From Chlamydomonas sphaeroides (taxonomy: Eukaryota > Chlorophyta > Chlorophyceae > Chlamydomonadales > Chlamydomonadaceae), in NCBI GenBank assembly GCA_001662425.1, contig BDDC01000197.1, positions 4,061-68,060 of the forward strand: 64,000 nucleotides of DNA. The letters run 5' to 3'. A program made the translations under genes and the position numbers. The notes beneath the pieces were generated by a model that searched no databases, was not told the DNA's origin, and saw only the letters and a program-made list of their open reading frames with translations. Of this stretch, positions 21,236-33,169 are shown in pieces (position 1 is the first letter of the stretch; each line of letters opens with the position of its first letter).

Positions 21236-24200
21236 CTACCCACACGAAGGAGCCCGCTGGCTCCGTGGCTGTGGGGCTGGGTGTGCGCGCCTCGCTGGCG
21301 GGGCTCTCTGCCTTCTCGTTCGACCAGGCGTCGCCTGTGTTGGAGGGGCAGAGGCACAATTGTAAGAAACTGGAAGATCATGTGCATAGCTGTGCGAGAG
21401 GCCAAGAGCAGCTCGTTGCCATACGTTGCATGTTCCCGACAGCAAGCGAGGGCCCGCCGCACCTGGACGCAACGGCGTGCGAAGCCTGAGGATGCGACTG
21501 CCAGGCGTCGGAGCCGCCGACAGCGGGGTCCGGGCCAGAGGCGTGAGCGCCGCGACCGCGGCTGACCGAACAGCTGGCGCTGCGCGCTCGGGCTGGTGGG
21601 GACGGTCCCACAGCTGCTCGAGCGCGACTGCAAGCGCCACGCCCAGGACGCAAGCGCAGATGCAGCCCAGGGCAAGCTGGCCCAGCGACCAGCCGAAGAA
21701 CGTCCGCTGCGCTAGCTGCAAGCTAGCGCCGGCGGCAGGAACCACCTGCACCTCGACGCATTTCTCAAGCACGATGCTGCCCGCCTCCAGCGACGCCTCC
21801 GCCAGCTCGTCATGCGCAGCCTGCAGCTGCTCGTCTCCGGTAAGCCGCCCGTACACAAGCTTCGGTACAATCAGCTCTTCGCCCACGTCCGTGCCGTCAG
21901 GTGCGGGCAGCGGCCCAGCCTGCGCCTCCGCCGTATCAATGCTGCCCGCCGCATGCTCCGCCGCCTCCTGCTGCGCCGCGGAGCCGTTCATATCACCCTC
22001 TGAGCCCGCTGCGCTTAGGCCCTCCTGTACCGCCGCCGCCGTAAGCGGCACCTCCACGCTGCCGACCTCGCTGCATGGCAGGTTCTCCTCCTCGACCAGC
22101 TGGGCCTCCTCGACTGTGGCCGGCGGCGCCGTTCCTGTTGAGCCCTCCGATGCCTTGGCACCAAGCACAGGCAGCGCCAGCCCGCGCTTGAGGTCCACAT
22201 CAGCCATCTCAGCCAAAATGACGACCTCCTCCGTGCCGTCAAGCACGGCCGTGTGTTCGGCGCCGCTGCTGGCCACATTCTCTTCAGTGTGCGCGGGGTT
22301 CGGCAGCTCCTTGGGTGGCAACGCAGCGGCCAGGTCCGCTGGTGCGTCGCCGTCCGAGACAGCAGGCTCGAGCTGTACCGATGCGTCGCCGTCAAATGCA
22401 GCCGCCACGGTCTCCGCTGGTACGTCGCCATCCGAGGCAGCAGATTCAAGCTGTGCAGCTGCGTCGCCGTAGGAGGCAGCAGCCACGAGCTCCGCTAAAG
22501 TGTCGCTGTCCAAGGCAGCAGGCGGGCTGTCCACCTGATTGATGGCCTCTGGCAGCAGGGTCCGCTTGTCAGCAGGAGCAGGCGTCGCAATGCTCGTTGG
22601 ATAGGTGTTACTAGCCACGCTGGGCTGCTCGTCCGCGGCGCTTGGCTCCTCCATCTGGACAGCACCAGCGGGCTCACGGCGAAGGGGCAGAGCGCGCCCG
22701 CCGAGCAGCAGGGCGTCGAGGACGGGTGACGCGTACGGCAGCTTAGCCCAACAGAATGGCACTCTCAGCGACTCCAGGTTGCCAGGGGGCGTTACGGTGG
22801 TCCTGTGGGGCCATGAGGTCGGGACGATCAGGACGGCTGCGACTGGAGTATTGAGTACAATGGGAAAGAGAGCCTGCCTAGCCCCGCCACTTGATCAGCG
22901 CTCACGTCAGGATGGTTGCAATAGTATGCGTTGGCGGCGATGCAGCCTGGGGTGCCGCATTAGGTAAAGGCGCGCGCGTTTGGCTGGCCAGGATCATCGG
23001 GTAGCGCTCCACGAAGCACATGGGGGCCGGCGCCTTCCAGGCGGTAGCCATGCTGCAGAGGACAAGCATAGAGCGCGTCAGCGACACATAGGGGCTCCGG
23101 AGGCTTTCCCAAGTTCAGGGCAAGCTGCACAGTCGTTGTACACACAAGCTACGGCGTTTGTCTACCTGCCAGCTGGGCTCTCATTGGTCGCCGTGTCGTG
23201 CTGCATGGGTACCAGCGTGGCAAGCATAATCAGAGCCGCGACTAGCCCCCACGACGCCACCGTCCAGGTGACGCGTCCCACGCCGCTGCGCATCGACCGG
23301 CCCTGTGCCTTGGCGTCGCCACGCTCCTGCGCTGCCGCCATCGCGTGCCGCTGCGCCTGGGCGGCGCCCACACCGCGCGGCTGCGCCTGGGCGGCGGCCG
23401 CCGAAGCACCTTTGGTGGGGCTGGAGCGGCTGCCCTTGCGCGGTGTCTGGTCCAAGCCACGCACCGGGCCAGCGTCCACATCCACCTCCAGCACGCTGGG
23501 GCGCAAGGGCCGCTCAGGCGACTTGCGCGGTGACGCCAGCTTCCGCCGTGCGCCCGGGGAGGAGGGCGGCACGAGCCTGGCGCCGTTGTCCCCATGCATT
23601 GGCGAGATGGACACGGGCCCCGGGGCGGCACTGCTGACCGGCGCGACAGCCGAAGAGCAGGGAGTCGCATCGGCCCGCTGGTCACCACCGCGACGCTGTG
23701 TGCCGAAAAGCTCGCTGCTGACATTTGACATGGGCGTCGCCCCGAAAGCGCTGCCGGTGGCCGCGGAGCCGTCCTCCACGCCGGAGGGCGCGCCGCGCAG
23801 CATGGCGGAGAGGCCACGGATGCTGCGGCGCGGCGTCTCAAGGTCAAGCGCCGGCGCGAGCGGGCTCGTCGGGTTGCTGGTGTAGAGTTGCCGCACTGCA
23901 GGGCTCGTTTGTGCCGTTGGCGTGCGGGCCTCAGGCGGGCTGGATTCCGCGGCGTCGCCGTGGTCGGCAGAGGTCGCCTGAGCAAAGGACGGCGAAGCCC
24001 GAGACCCTGAGTCGGCGCCGCTGCTCCAGCCGCCCTCGGGCGCGCTCGCGGCGGCCTGGGCGTTGGCAGTAGCGGCAGGCGACAGGTCGAGGGTCTTGAC
24101 GACGCCGTTGCCGCAGGTGGACGGGGTGGGCCTGCGGTCAAGCCAGACAGGAATGCAGGCAAGGATCCCAAAATTCATGGATTTACCCCCTTCATCATGG

Positions 24201-25096
24201 CAGGCCAGGCAGAGAGCCCGGACGGTCGCCGTTTGGGATGCGTCACCATCCGGTGGCAACAGTATGTCCCCAGCTCACCTGTCGATAAATAGCGGGTTGT
24301 GCACGCTCGAGCGCATGATGGAGGTGGGCTGCAGCGCGAAGTTGACGCCAGGGCTGTTGTAGCCGTCAGAACCAGGCGTGGACAGCTCGCCGTCAGAGTC
24401 CGGGCCGCCGCGAGGAAGCTGAGCTGGTGGCGACGACTGCTCGGGGCCCGCTAGTCCACCGGCACCCGGAGCGTGCGAGGGCGACTGCCAGCCAAAGGAC
24501 GCCTCGCCAGCCCCAAGGGTGCCTACGGACGAGGCGGGGCTCGTCTGCGCGGGCTGGGCATCGTTGGCGGCGCTCATGTCCGGTGGTCCAAAAGCGCCTG
24601 CAGCGTAGTCATGGAGCCTGTAAGCATACGGCATTGGCAGGTCGGCTGCTTGTGGGGCATGTCTGATGCAAGGCTCACCGTTGGTGCCCGGCGCGAGCAC
24701 CCGCGGGCGTAGTGGCGACATGGCAACCGGGGTTTGGTTATGGCCGATGTCACCGCGCAGCGAGGCGGGCGACGGAACGCAGGAGTGCACGTCGTCGATG
24801 TTGGGGGTATTGTCAAATGCGAACAGCTGGGGTGCCTCGACGACGCCACCACCGGTCTCCGCAGCAGCAGCGCGGCGCCAATCGCCGCGCTTCAGCGCCG
24901 TCGAGCCACCCGTGCTCATGGAAGAACGAGCTTTCGAGGCAGTCGGACCCTGCGCGCAACAGCGCAACATGCTTGTCAGCAGCTGCGCAGCCCCTACGCA
25001 CAGCCCCCAGCCAACAAAGACGATGATGCTACCAACCTCGAGCGGCGTTGATTGCAGCGACGGCACCCAAACGGAATGCGACGCCAGCTCAGTCTC
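21236..25096 (-). CDS. Large putative membrane protein with three predicted spans, unknown function (5' end missing)
   Basis: I do not recognise this protein. Exons 24279-25096, 23166-24131, 22906-23052 and 21236-22802 join in frame to about 1,165 residues. The first exon shown starts at an acceptor (CAG before GAG at 25096) in a frame closed upstream by TAA, so at least one upstream exon with the ATG is missing; I could not place it. Hydrophobic spans lie at about 24977-25036 (VGSIIVFVGWGLCVG), 23204-23272 (SWGLVAALIMLATLV) and 21615-21690 (LALGCICACVLGVALAVAL). Between them are long Ser/Pro/Ala-rich, probably disordered stretches with RKLASPRKSPERP and similar basic patches. Residues encoded by about 22330-22500 form tandem repeats containing SDGD. 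The protein could sit in an endomembrane or the nuclear envelope; nothing proves either. Confidence 0.6.
22330..22500 (-). repeat. Tandem degenerate peptide repeat within the membrane protein
   Basis: The translated minus strand shows two and a half copies of a roughly 26-residue unit of the form A-E-x-V-A-A-A-x-x-G-D-A-x-x-Q-L-E-x-A-x-S-D-G-D-x-P. The DNA copies differ at many third positions, so the duplication is not recent. Confidence 0.6.
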
Positions 25097-27212
25097 CTGT
25101 GCACATTAGGGGAAAGTCGCAAGGATAACGCGAACCTTGTCAAGCTACGCAGTGCCACTCTTCATATCCAGTTTGTTCGGAAGGCGTTAGTAGCAGGCAG
25201 GAAAGCCGCTTGCAACGCGCAGTCGCTACTCGCCATTTCGTCTGCGCAAGCGCTGCAGTTTTAAGCAATAGGATGCCGAAGCAGCAAGGCCGGCATCACC
25301 CTAGGGTGTGCAACACGGGCTAGATGGAAGCTAGAGCAAGGAGGTCGTTCGGGTGTCAGCAGCTGTCTATGTGGAGGCCAATTCGTGGACAACGGTGCGT
25401 CGTGCAGCAACCTGGCTAGTGAGGAGGCTTGGGCAGTTTGCCGGTGGCCTGCGCAGCGCGCAAGGCAGCTTGTGCTGCATGGGGTTGGGATCCAAAGTTT
25501 GCAATCTGCCTTTGGGCGAACCCCTGCGCGGCAACAGCGCTGTTGCCGCCACCGCCGCCATGAGCTACTGCAGCACGCTAGGATGGCCCGCTTATGACAA
25601 TATTGAGCCAAAATCTCGAGCCGCGACGATCTGCTTCTCGGCGATGATGAGCAAGTTTTCAATAGGAAGCCTTGCCTGGGCAACCAGCATGCGCAGTGCT
25701 CTGGCTGCTGGTGGCACAGCCGCCCGCGCGGCAGCTTGTTGAGTGCCACCATCTGGGGACTGCCGGCCACCGTCGCGCCTTGGCAGATAACGAGCCAAAT
25801 CTGAGCTTTGCAATCCTGCCTGGCGATGACGAGATATCTCGGATCGAGAACCCGATCTGCCCTTCTCGGCTGGAGGGCGGCACGCCCCCAGATGGTCATG
25901 GCCGTCGCCGGCACACCCGCGGGCGCCCGTGCCTGCGAGCCCTCAGCATCCTGGTAAGGCGTCGCTGCGGATGGTGGTCGCGTTGTCCGCGGCTTCACAG
26001 AGCACAGAATGGGGCTCGCCGCCCACCCTCCGCACCTGATTACATGAAACGGGCCGCTTGAGCCTGCACCCGTGCTTCGGCCGGGTCAGGCGATGCTGAC
26101 ACCAGCCAGTAAGTATACCAATGATTTGCGGAGGGCCGGCAGCAACACCTATGACGTGCTCTTGCTGCCCGGCCACGTGCGCCGCCCCCAGTGGCTGCCT
26201 GGCTCTGCTTGAGGCCCGCATGGTGCGGGCACCAACCCTTCTCCATGCACATGAGCATCACGGGACGATGATGACACCTGCCAGCATTTTGCCGTGAGGG
26301 GAACCCGGCGCCGAAAGGCCATGGCGATCCATACCGGCCGTGCTCGCTGCGTGAGTCCCTGCACCCTGCGTCGACGCCACAATGCGCACACGTCTGGCAT
26401 TTGATACACACTGCACTTCGATTAACAAGACGCCATCGCAACCCATCTCCCAGCACTGCGCGCACCCTTCGGGCGCCCACCTGCACTCCGCACTATCATG
26501 GCACTCATCTGCCTGCACCGCATTGCACCGCACGGCGTGTGCCGCTACCCGTGGGGCCTTGCTGTTATGGCTGATGGAAGGGCAAGTCGACAGTCCCCTT
26601 CGACGTTGACGTCAGGTGTCGTGCAGAATCTTTGTTCTGGGGCGGTTTGTTCCGTAGTGGCGTGCGGCGAGAAGAGGCCTTTGGCCAAGTTGGCGCTGGC
26701 ATGTGGCAAAGGAAAGCCTTGTGCCAGGCGGTAAGGGGTGCTGAAGTTGCGCTCACGAGCCTGGCCCACATGGACACATGCCCAAGCGTTGTAACCGTTC
26801 GTCGTTTACAGGCGTCACGTCCTTCATTTGCTCGTCCGCCGCAATGTGCAGCCTCTACCACACCACAGCCGACTGCATGCCACAGCGCGTGCCAGCCATA
26901 TCCATGGCGCGGCATCTGTCCAGCGCTTGACATCGCATAGCGGTGTACAGCCACAGCAACACCACAGGCCCATCCACCAATGCAACAACCACGCGTGCAC
27001 ATTCCAACTCCCCTCGTGCGCCGTCAGGCCTCAGCTGCGCACCCTTTCCTAACCCTTCCCTGTCGGTGCCACCTGTCCAATTCGGTAACTCACGACGCCC
27101 GAAATGCATGCGGCATCCCGTTCCCGGCCAGTCTGCCCCACAGCGTCGCTGCCCGCTGCCCCACGTCCAGCTGCACCCCGTGCGCCCCAACACCCACCAC
27201 GCCCCGCGGCGC
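25097..27212. other. Upstream region of the membrane gene and 3' flank of isocitrate lyase
   Basis: About 2.1 kb. It should contain the missing 5' exon(s) of the membrane-protein gene. A TACTAAC branch-point-like element lies near 25184-25190 on the minus strand. A minus-strand frame at 25592-25813 encodes a helix-like ARALRMLVAQARLPIENLL segment that could be an exon, but no donor with the right phase is convincing. A TGTAA signal for isocitrate lyase is at 26806-26810 on the minus strand. Confidence 0.35.
26806..26810 (-). terminator. Candidate TGTAA polyadenylation signal for isocitrate lyase
   Basis: TGTAA on the minus strand, 403 nt after the isocitrate lyase stop. Confidence 0.4.
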
Positions 27213-29471
27213 TTAGTGGTGGAACTGCTCCTCCTCGGTGCTGCCCTTGAGCGCGGCCACCGAAGACGTGCCCTCGCTCACCACCTGCAGCAGCAGCGGC
27301 GGCAGCAGCGGCCGCGGCACCGGCGCCGCCCCCGTCAGTACGTGGAGTCCGACTTTGCCCGGAGCCAACGCCTCCGGACACCCCCGTGCAGCCGCGTTGA
27401 CCGCCTACTACTGCCCAGCGCACAGCCGAGAAGCCTTGCCCGCCGGCTCACCTGGCTGACGAGGTCGAAGTAGCCCGTGCCCACGAACTTCTGGTGCGTC
27501 GTGGCCTTGTAGCCCTGCTTCTCAGCCGCGAACTCGGCCGTCTGCAGCTCGGCGTAAGCAGACATGCCTACGCCGGGCAACAGCGGGGCGGGGGCGAGGA
27601 CACCAAGTGACGCCACAGCTGACAACCCCACTCGGGAGCGAGCACCCTGCCCCCGGGCTCTTCCTCCTTTCTCGCCGCTCATAACCGCTTGCTGTCCTCC
27701 ATCCCAACCAGCTTTGGCCGGCGGTGCAGTCGGCATAGTCTTCCCTCCCTTCCAGACCCGCCTCCCTCCGACCCACGTACGCGCCCACGTCCCCTACACT
27801 GCGTGCATGGCCCCCGCCTCCCGCAGCCCCTCGCCACGCACCGCGGCCCGCGTACTCCTTGGCCAGGTTGAACATCGAGTAGTTGAGCGCGTGGAAGCCC
27901 GCCAGCGTAATGAACTGGAACTTGTATCCCATGGCGCCAATGGCGGCCTGGGGCCAGGAAGGCGGACCATCGTCAGCAAGTCGCGAGGGGCGGCAGCGCG
28001 GCGTGAGCAGACGCCCTGGGCTGCCGGGGCCCTCACGAGAGAGCACTCTGGCGCCCTGGCGTCCTGGCCGCGCCCACCTGGAAGCGCGCGATGTCCTCGT
28101 CGTTGAGCTTCTTCTTCCAGTTGAAGCTGGGCGAGCAGTTGTAGGCGAGCAGCTTGCCCGGGTACTGCGCGTGGATGGCGTCCGCGAACCTGCAGGGCGC
28201 ACGAAGGACGCCGGGTTGCGGAGGTCAGCACCTGCTCTGAGCGGCCCGCCAGCAAGCTGCTGCGGACCTGCCCGGGCCCCACAGGCTGGGCACGCGGGCC
28301 CTGCGCCAGCATGTAAGGCGTTGCAGCACTGTGGCGCACGCGCAGCCGCCGCAACAAGCCGAGCCAGCACAACAACGCAGCCCGACAAGCGCCTGCCCCG
28401 GCTCAGCCGGTTCCGTCCCACCCCGTCCCACTACCACACTCACTTCTTGGCCTCCTCCATGCTGGGCTCGCTCGTCTCGAACCACACCATGTCGGCGTAC
28501 GGCGCGTAGGCCAGGCCGCGCGCAATGGCCGACTCAATGCCGCCGCGCACGGCGTAGAAGCCCTCGGCGGTGCGCTCGCCTGTGGGCCAGAGATGCAGGG
28601 GCGGGGCGGATGCCGCACGCGACTGTCAGGTCGAACGCCTTCACGGAGACGGCACCCACGGACCAAGAGGTGCATACCCACGCCTTGCCGCGCAAGAGCA
28701 CGCTAGGGCTGGGCTGGGCCCTGGTGCCTCGCACCCACACACATCAAGGGCGCCGACCCGTTTGCTCGCTGGCTCACCGGTCATGAAGGCGCGGTCACGC
28801 TCGTCGGCGTCCGAGGTGAGCAGGTAGGCGCCCAGCGCGTCGGTGCGCGCAATGATGATCGTGGGCACGTCCATGACGTCCGCTGCCAGCCGCGCTGCGC
28901 TCAGCTTCTGCACAAACTCGCGCGTGGGCACCAGCACCTTGCCGCCCAGGTGGCCGCACTTCTTGGCAGACGCCAGCTGGTCCTGCAAGGCGGACGAGGT
29001 GTGGTGAGACAGGGCGGGCGGGCGGGTGAGGATGGGCTTGTCGGGCTAGGAGGGCGGCTGGTGCGAGGCGTGGGAGTGGCGCAAGTGGAGGGGCAGGGTG
29101 CATGCGAGAGAGCTGCAGGCTTGTGGCTGCATGTGGCGGGCATGCGTGTCGTGAGGGGAGGGCGGCTAGCGGCGGCTGGGGGTTGTGGCGGCTGGGTTGG
29201 CGCGGGGCTGGCGGGGCTGGCGGGGCCGCGTCGCGGAACTGACCTCGAAGTGCACGGCGGCAGCGCCCGCCTCGATGAGCGCCTTCATGAGCTGCGGGCA
29301 GAGGGGCACAGCACCCGGGCAAGGGGGCGATCGACACGTGAATGGCCGGAGGCAGGAGGCAGGATGCCCTCGAAGCCGCAGTGGCCCTCGTCCGGCGTTC
29401 GCTGGTGCCGAGATTGCGTGTCGCTGGCATCGGGCGCGCGCGGGCCAACTAACCTCGTAGGCGTTGAGGTT

Positions 29472-29518
<47 letters not shown>

Positions 29519-30336
29519 AGACGTCGCTGCGGCCCTCGGAGTGCTGCATCTGGTCCATGCGCTGCGGAGGAGGTGGCAGCAGGGAGGGGCGCGGCGCGAG
29601 CGGTGAGCCGGTGTGGTGGCGCCGGCGGGCATCGGAGAGGCAACGGGAAGGCCACGAGCACAAACGAGCCAGGACGGGTGCTGACGGGGGGAGGCGCAGC
29701 CAGCTGGCGGCCGGGAGGCGCACCTGGAAGGCGTTGTTGATGCGCGAGACGACGCGGGGGACGGAGTCAACGGGGTAGAGGGACTGGTCTGGGTAGGTCT
29801 GCGGGGAGCAAGAGGAAAAGCGCGGGCGGTGGGTCAGCTTGGGCAGTGGGGCTCGCAGCGCAGGCACAGGCCAGGGCGCAATGCGGTTGCTGAGACCTAT
29901 GGCCGACATCGCGGTTACTGCCAGCTGCAGCCGCACCTGCAGCGCCGAGTTCGCGTCGGCGGCGACCTGCCATCCGCTTAGGTAGATGGCCTTGAGCCCG
30001 GCGGAGACCATCTCGACAGCCTGGCCACCTGCGCATTGCGATCATGGCACAGCGCGTCAGCTAGTTGTCGCGGACACGCTGCCGGTTCCGGAAGTCGCGG
30101 CATCGGCGGTTGTGGACGTGTCAGGCTGTCGGCTGTGGCCCGGGCGACCTACCGGTCATGGCGCCCAGAGCGGGAATGTAGGGCTCCGTGTGGAGCAGGT
30201 TCCAGAAGCGCTCGGCGCCGAGGCGCGCCAGCGTGTATTCAATCTTCACGGAGCCGCGCAGCTTCTCAACATCCTGCCTGTTGTAGACGCGCTTGACGCC
30301 GTCCCAGCGGCCCGCGGGAGTACCGTTGCTAGCCAT
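27213..30336 (-). CDS. ICL: Isocitrate lyase
   Basis: The enzyme cleaves isocitrate to succinate and glyoxylate, the first committed step of the glyoxylate cycle, needed for growth on acetate or lipid. Eleven exons (30153-30336, 29937-30028, 29724-29798, 29454-29561, 29244-29291, 28778-28982, 28444-28579, 28078-28189, 27842-27947, 27452-27567, 27213-27284) sum to 1,254 nt, 417 residues in frame. Landmarks: KAIYLSGWQVAADAN and TYPDQSLYPVDSVP near residues 75-105, the Mg-binding PIVADAEAGFGG, the ICL signature KKCGHLGGK with catalytic Cys near residue 178, ETSEPSMEEAKKFA, YNCSPSFNWKK and HQKFVGTGYFD. The length fits the short algal/bacterial class. The C-terminus (EEEQFHH) has no SKL-type peroxisomal signal, which agrees with a cytosolic enzyme as in Chlamydomonas. 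Acetate induction is expected from the family. Confidence 0.97.
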
Positions 30337-31367
30337 CGCTGCTGAAGGGGAGCGCGGAAGCAGAGGTTGATTGAAGGCTGACCGATGGCACGGTTTCTGC
30401 GGGCGGATGCTGCGACGGTCTGAGAGCGCGACTAGGGGGAGCCTTATGCTGAATAGACCAGTGTGTAAGGGATTTATGTGAAAGTAAAAAGATAACACCT
30501 TCCGTACGCAATGAGCGACGTTGGTTGGCCGACACCAAAGCGTTGCGCCACACGGTCGCGACAATGCGCAAGGCAATGACAGTGACAATGGAGCTCGTTT
30601 GACAATGCGGCGCTGGGCTACTTGAGGTCTAGTCAGCCTAGTCAGCGACCCGTCGGCCTGGCCGGTGCATGCGTCAGCTCCTTGTCGGGTGTGTTGGGAC
30701 CTACACCGCCCGTGTAGGCCCGCCGTCGTTTCCTGCCGACCTGCCGGCAACCGACTAGGGGACGCAGGTCGCGTTTACGGCGCACGAGCGGCCCTGACGG
30801 CGCGGGTTGAGGCGTTGAGCTTACCCGATCACGTCATGTGGACCATTGATCATGGGTCTGTGTTGCAATTCCAGGCACATCCTGGCGCATCACTCTGGCC
30901 GCTGGGGTCATGCCGCGCAGCCCCGTACTGCGCGTTCCCAGCGCAGCCCATGCGCACCATCAATCGTCCTTGCCAGCTGTCTACACAGCTCCTCATGCTA
31001 AGCACAACATCCTGCCTGTCCCATGCCGGCCCCTTCCGCCAGTCACTTTCCCAGCGTCGCGCAGCGCCATTGCACTGTACCGCTGACTCACGCCCTAGCT
31101 ACCCAGCCGCGCCAAGCACACACGTCTTCACCTAACACTTGAACACACCATCATCCCCCGGCCAGCTCTACGCCTATGCTGCTATGCACCACGCCCCCTG
31201 CAGCGCACTCACCACCACTGCCTCCGTAGCCCACACACCTGCTTCCCCTGGTGCATCCCCCACCAGCTCCCCAGCCACGCCACACCCATCCAGCGTGCCA
31301 GCGCTGCGGCGCGGCTCGCACGCCCCCAGCCGACGCACGCCCAACCGCCCCCCGCGCTGGAGCGCCG
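30337..31367. other. Isocitrate lyase promoter and EF-hand gene 3' flank
   Basis: About 1.0 kb. The 150 bp next to the ICL start is AT-richer (around 30470-30500). No recognisable element or gene is visible. Confidence 0.35.
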
Positions 31368-33169
31368 CTACTGGCAGATGAAGTGCCCATAGTAGGAGGC
31401 TGCCGTGTTGCCCTCGGTGCGTGTGACGTCCGTGGAGCCCAGCGTGCGCCGCTGCATCGTCTCGGGCGGTGCCACCTTGGGCGCGTGCCAGCCCACCTGC
31501 GGCGTGGCGTGGGCGGGCAGGGCAGCGGCACAGAGGGTGGGTGCAGCGGCACGACAGGGCCCCACACGGTGCAGCCAGTCGGAGCGGCTGTGCGTGCAGA
31601 CAGGGCCGCAATGCCCCGGTCGACGAAACGGCGGTGCCACGAGGTACGGCGCAGGCCCTGGCGCCAGAGATACACCATGGGAGTAACGAACCGGGCCCAA
31701 AGCGGCGGCGGCGGAGAGGGCGCTGGCCGCAGGGGCCATGTTTCGTAAGCTGAAGAGGGGACCGCCAGCACGCCTGGTCTCTGCCGCGCAGCGCACGGCC
31801 TGCATGCATGAACCTGGGGTCCGTTCCAAGTCGTTGCGCCCAGCGTTGCGGGTGCGATGGGCGCTCCTCCCGGGCCCACATCGCGAGGCTTTCCCCACCG
31901 CATGCCCCGACCACACCCGCACCCCCAGCCAAACTCCCGACGCCCGCCCGCACAACGCCACAACCGCTGCAGCTGCTACGGTACGGCGGCGGCGCACCTC
32001 CTGCGCCGTGGTCATGGGCCCACGCAGCGTCTGCTGCGCCTCGTAGTCCTGCCGCGTGTGGCGCACCCAGTCGGTGCGCTTGGTGTCGAAGGAGGAGTAG
32101 GTGGCGGGCATCTCGCCGCCCGAGCTGAACACCACCAGCCGCTCAACGCCCTGAGGGGGCAGCCAACGGAGGGTGGTAAGGCGCGGACGACGTGGAGAGG
32201 GGCATGAGTGGAACAGGCAGCAGGGGTGCTGGGCGCAGCACGGCGACGATTTCGGCGCTGTCACGCCTGGCCACTGTTCCCCAGCTCCGCCCCTGCGGCG
32301 CCCCACCTTGAGGTACTCGTCTAAGCCCATGACGCCGCTCCTGTCGAAGTCCAGATGCGTGAACCAGGCGTCCAGCTCGTGCTTGCGGGGTTGCCGCCCC
32401 ATCAGCTCCTGCGGTGGACAGAAATAAGGGGTGGGCAAGGAGGTGTGGGCAGGGCATCAAGCAGGCGGCAGAGCGTGTCTTGGCCGCTGATTCTGCTGCT
32501 GCGGCTGCGTCCTGGCCCAGGCCCGCGGCCCGGCTGGCAGCCGCACCTTGAGGATATCGCCGAGCTTGGCGCGTACGATGTGTGTGGCGCCATCGACCTA
32601 AGGCGTGGGGAGAAGCACGGTGCAGGTTTAGGTCATGCGGCTGTTGTATCCGATGGGGTAAGGGTTGCTGCTGGCGGTCGGTCGTGGTGGCCGTGCACAA
32701 GGTGCGGCACGCGCCTGCAGTGCGGCGGAGATGTCTGATTCTCCTATGAGGAACTTGTTGAACGCGTCGACGTACTGGTCCACCGATATGTCATGGAAGC
32801 TGTACTCCTGCATGGGTCGGGGCAAGAGGGCGGGCAGCCGCGCGGGGCAAGGCGGCGTTGTTGCGTGCGGGCAGTGGGCCATCCTCCTCACCCTGCAGGC
32901 TTACGGGGTTGCTGGGTTGCAAGGGTCGCCGACGCACCTTGGATGTCTTTGTGAGGTCCCGAATGGGCTCTTGTGGCCCGTAGTGCGTGAGGCCGAAGAA
33001 GGACTGTGGTGCAGTGGGGGATGCAGCCGGGGCCGCTCAGCGGCACGCTGCACCGAAGCTACAATCCCAGCTGCTGCCATTGCATTGCGGATGTTATTAA
33101 TGTTATATGCTATCATCATGAGCTGCTAGGTAGCGCTGCTTCGTTTCACTCGAGACGAGACCTCACCAT
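31368..33169 (-). CDS. Small EF-hand protein, candidate ciliary/axonemal component
   Basis: Exons 33167-33169 (ATG only), 32938-33003, 32715-32807, 32547-32597, 32307-32408, 31998-32150 and 31368-31496 join in phase 0 to 198 residues. It starts MSFFGLTHYGPQEPIRDL. One canonical EF-hand loop, DFDRSGVMGLDE, occupies residues 91-102 with acidic ligands at positions 1, 3 and 12 and Gly at 6. The C-terminal third has a spaced set of aromatic motifs (TKRTDWVRHTRQDY, then MTTAQEVGWHAP, then SYYGHFICQ). Short motifs of the type T-T-x-x-E-x-G-W recur in microtubule inner proteins of cilia, so an axonemal role is a reasonable inference. I cannot name the orthologue. The third intron seems to use a GC donor at 32714. 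Confidence 0.75.
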
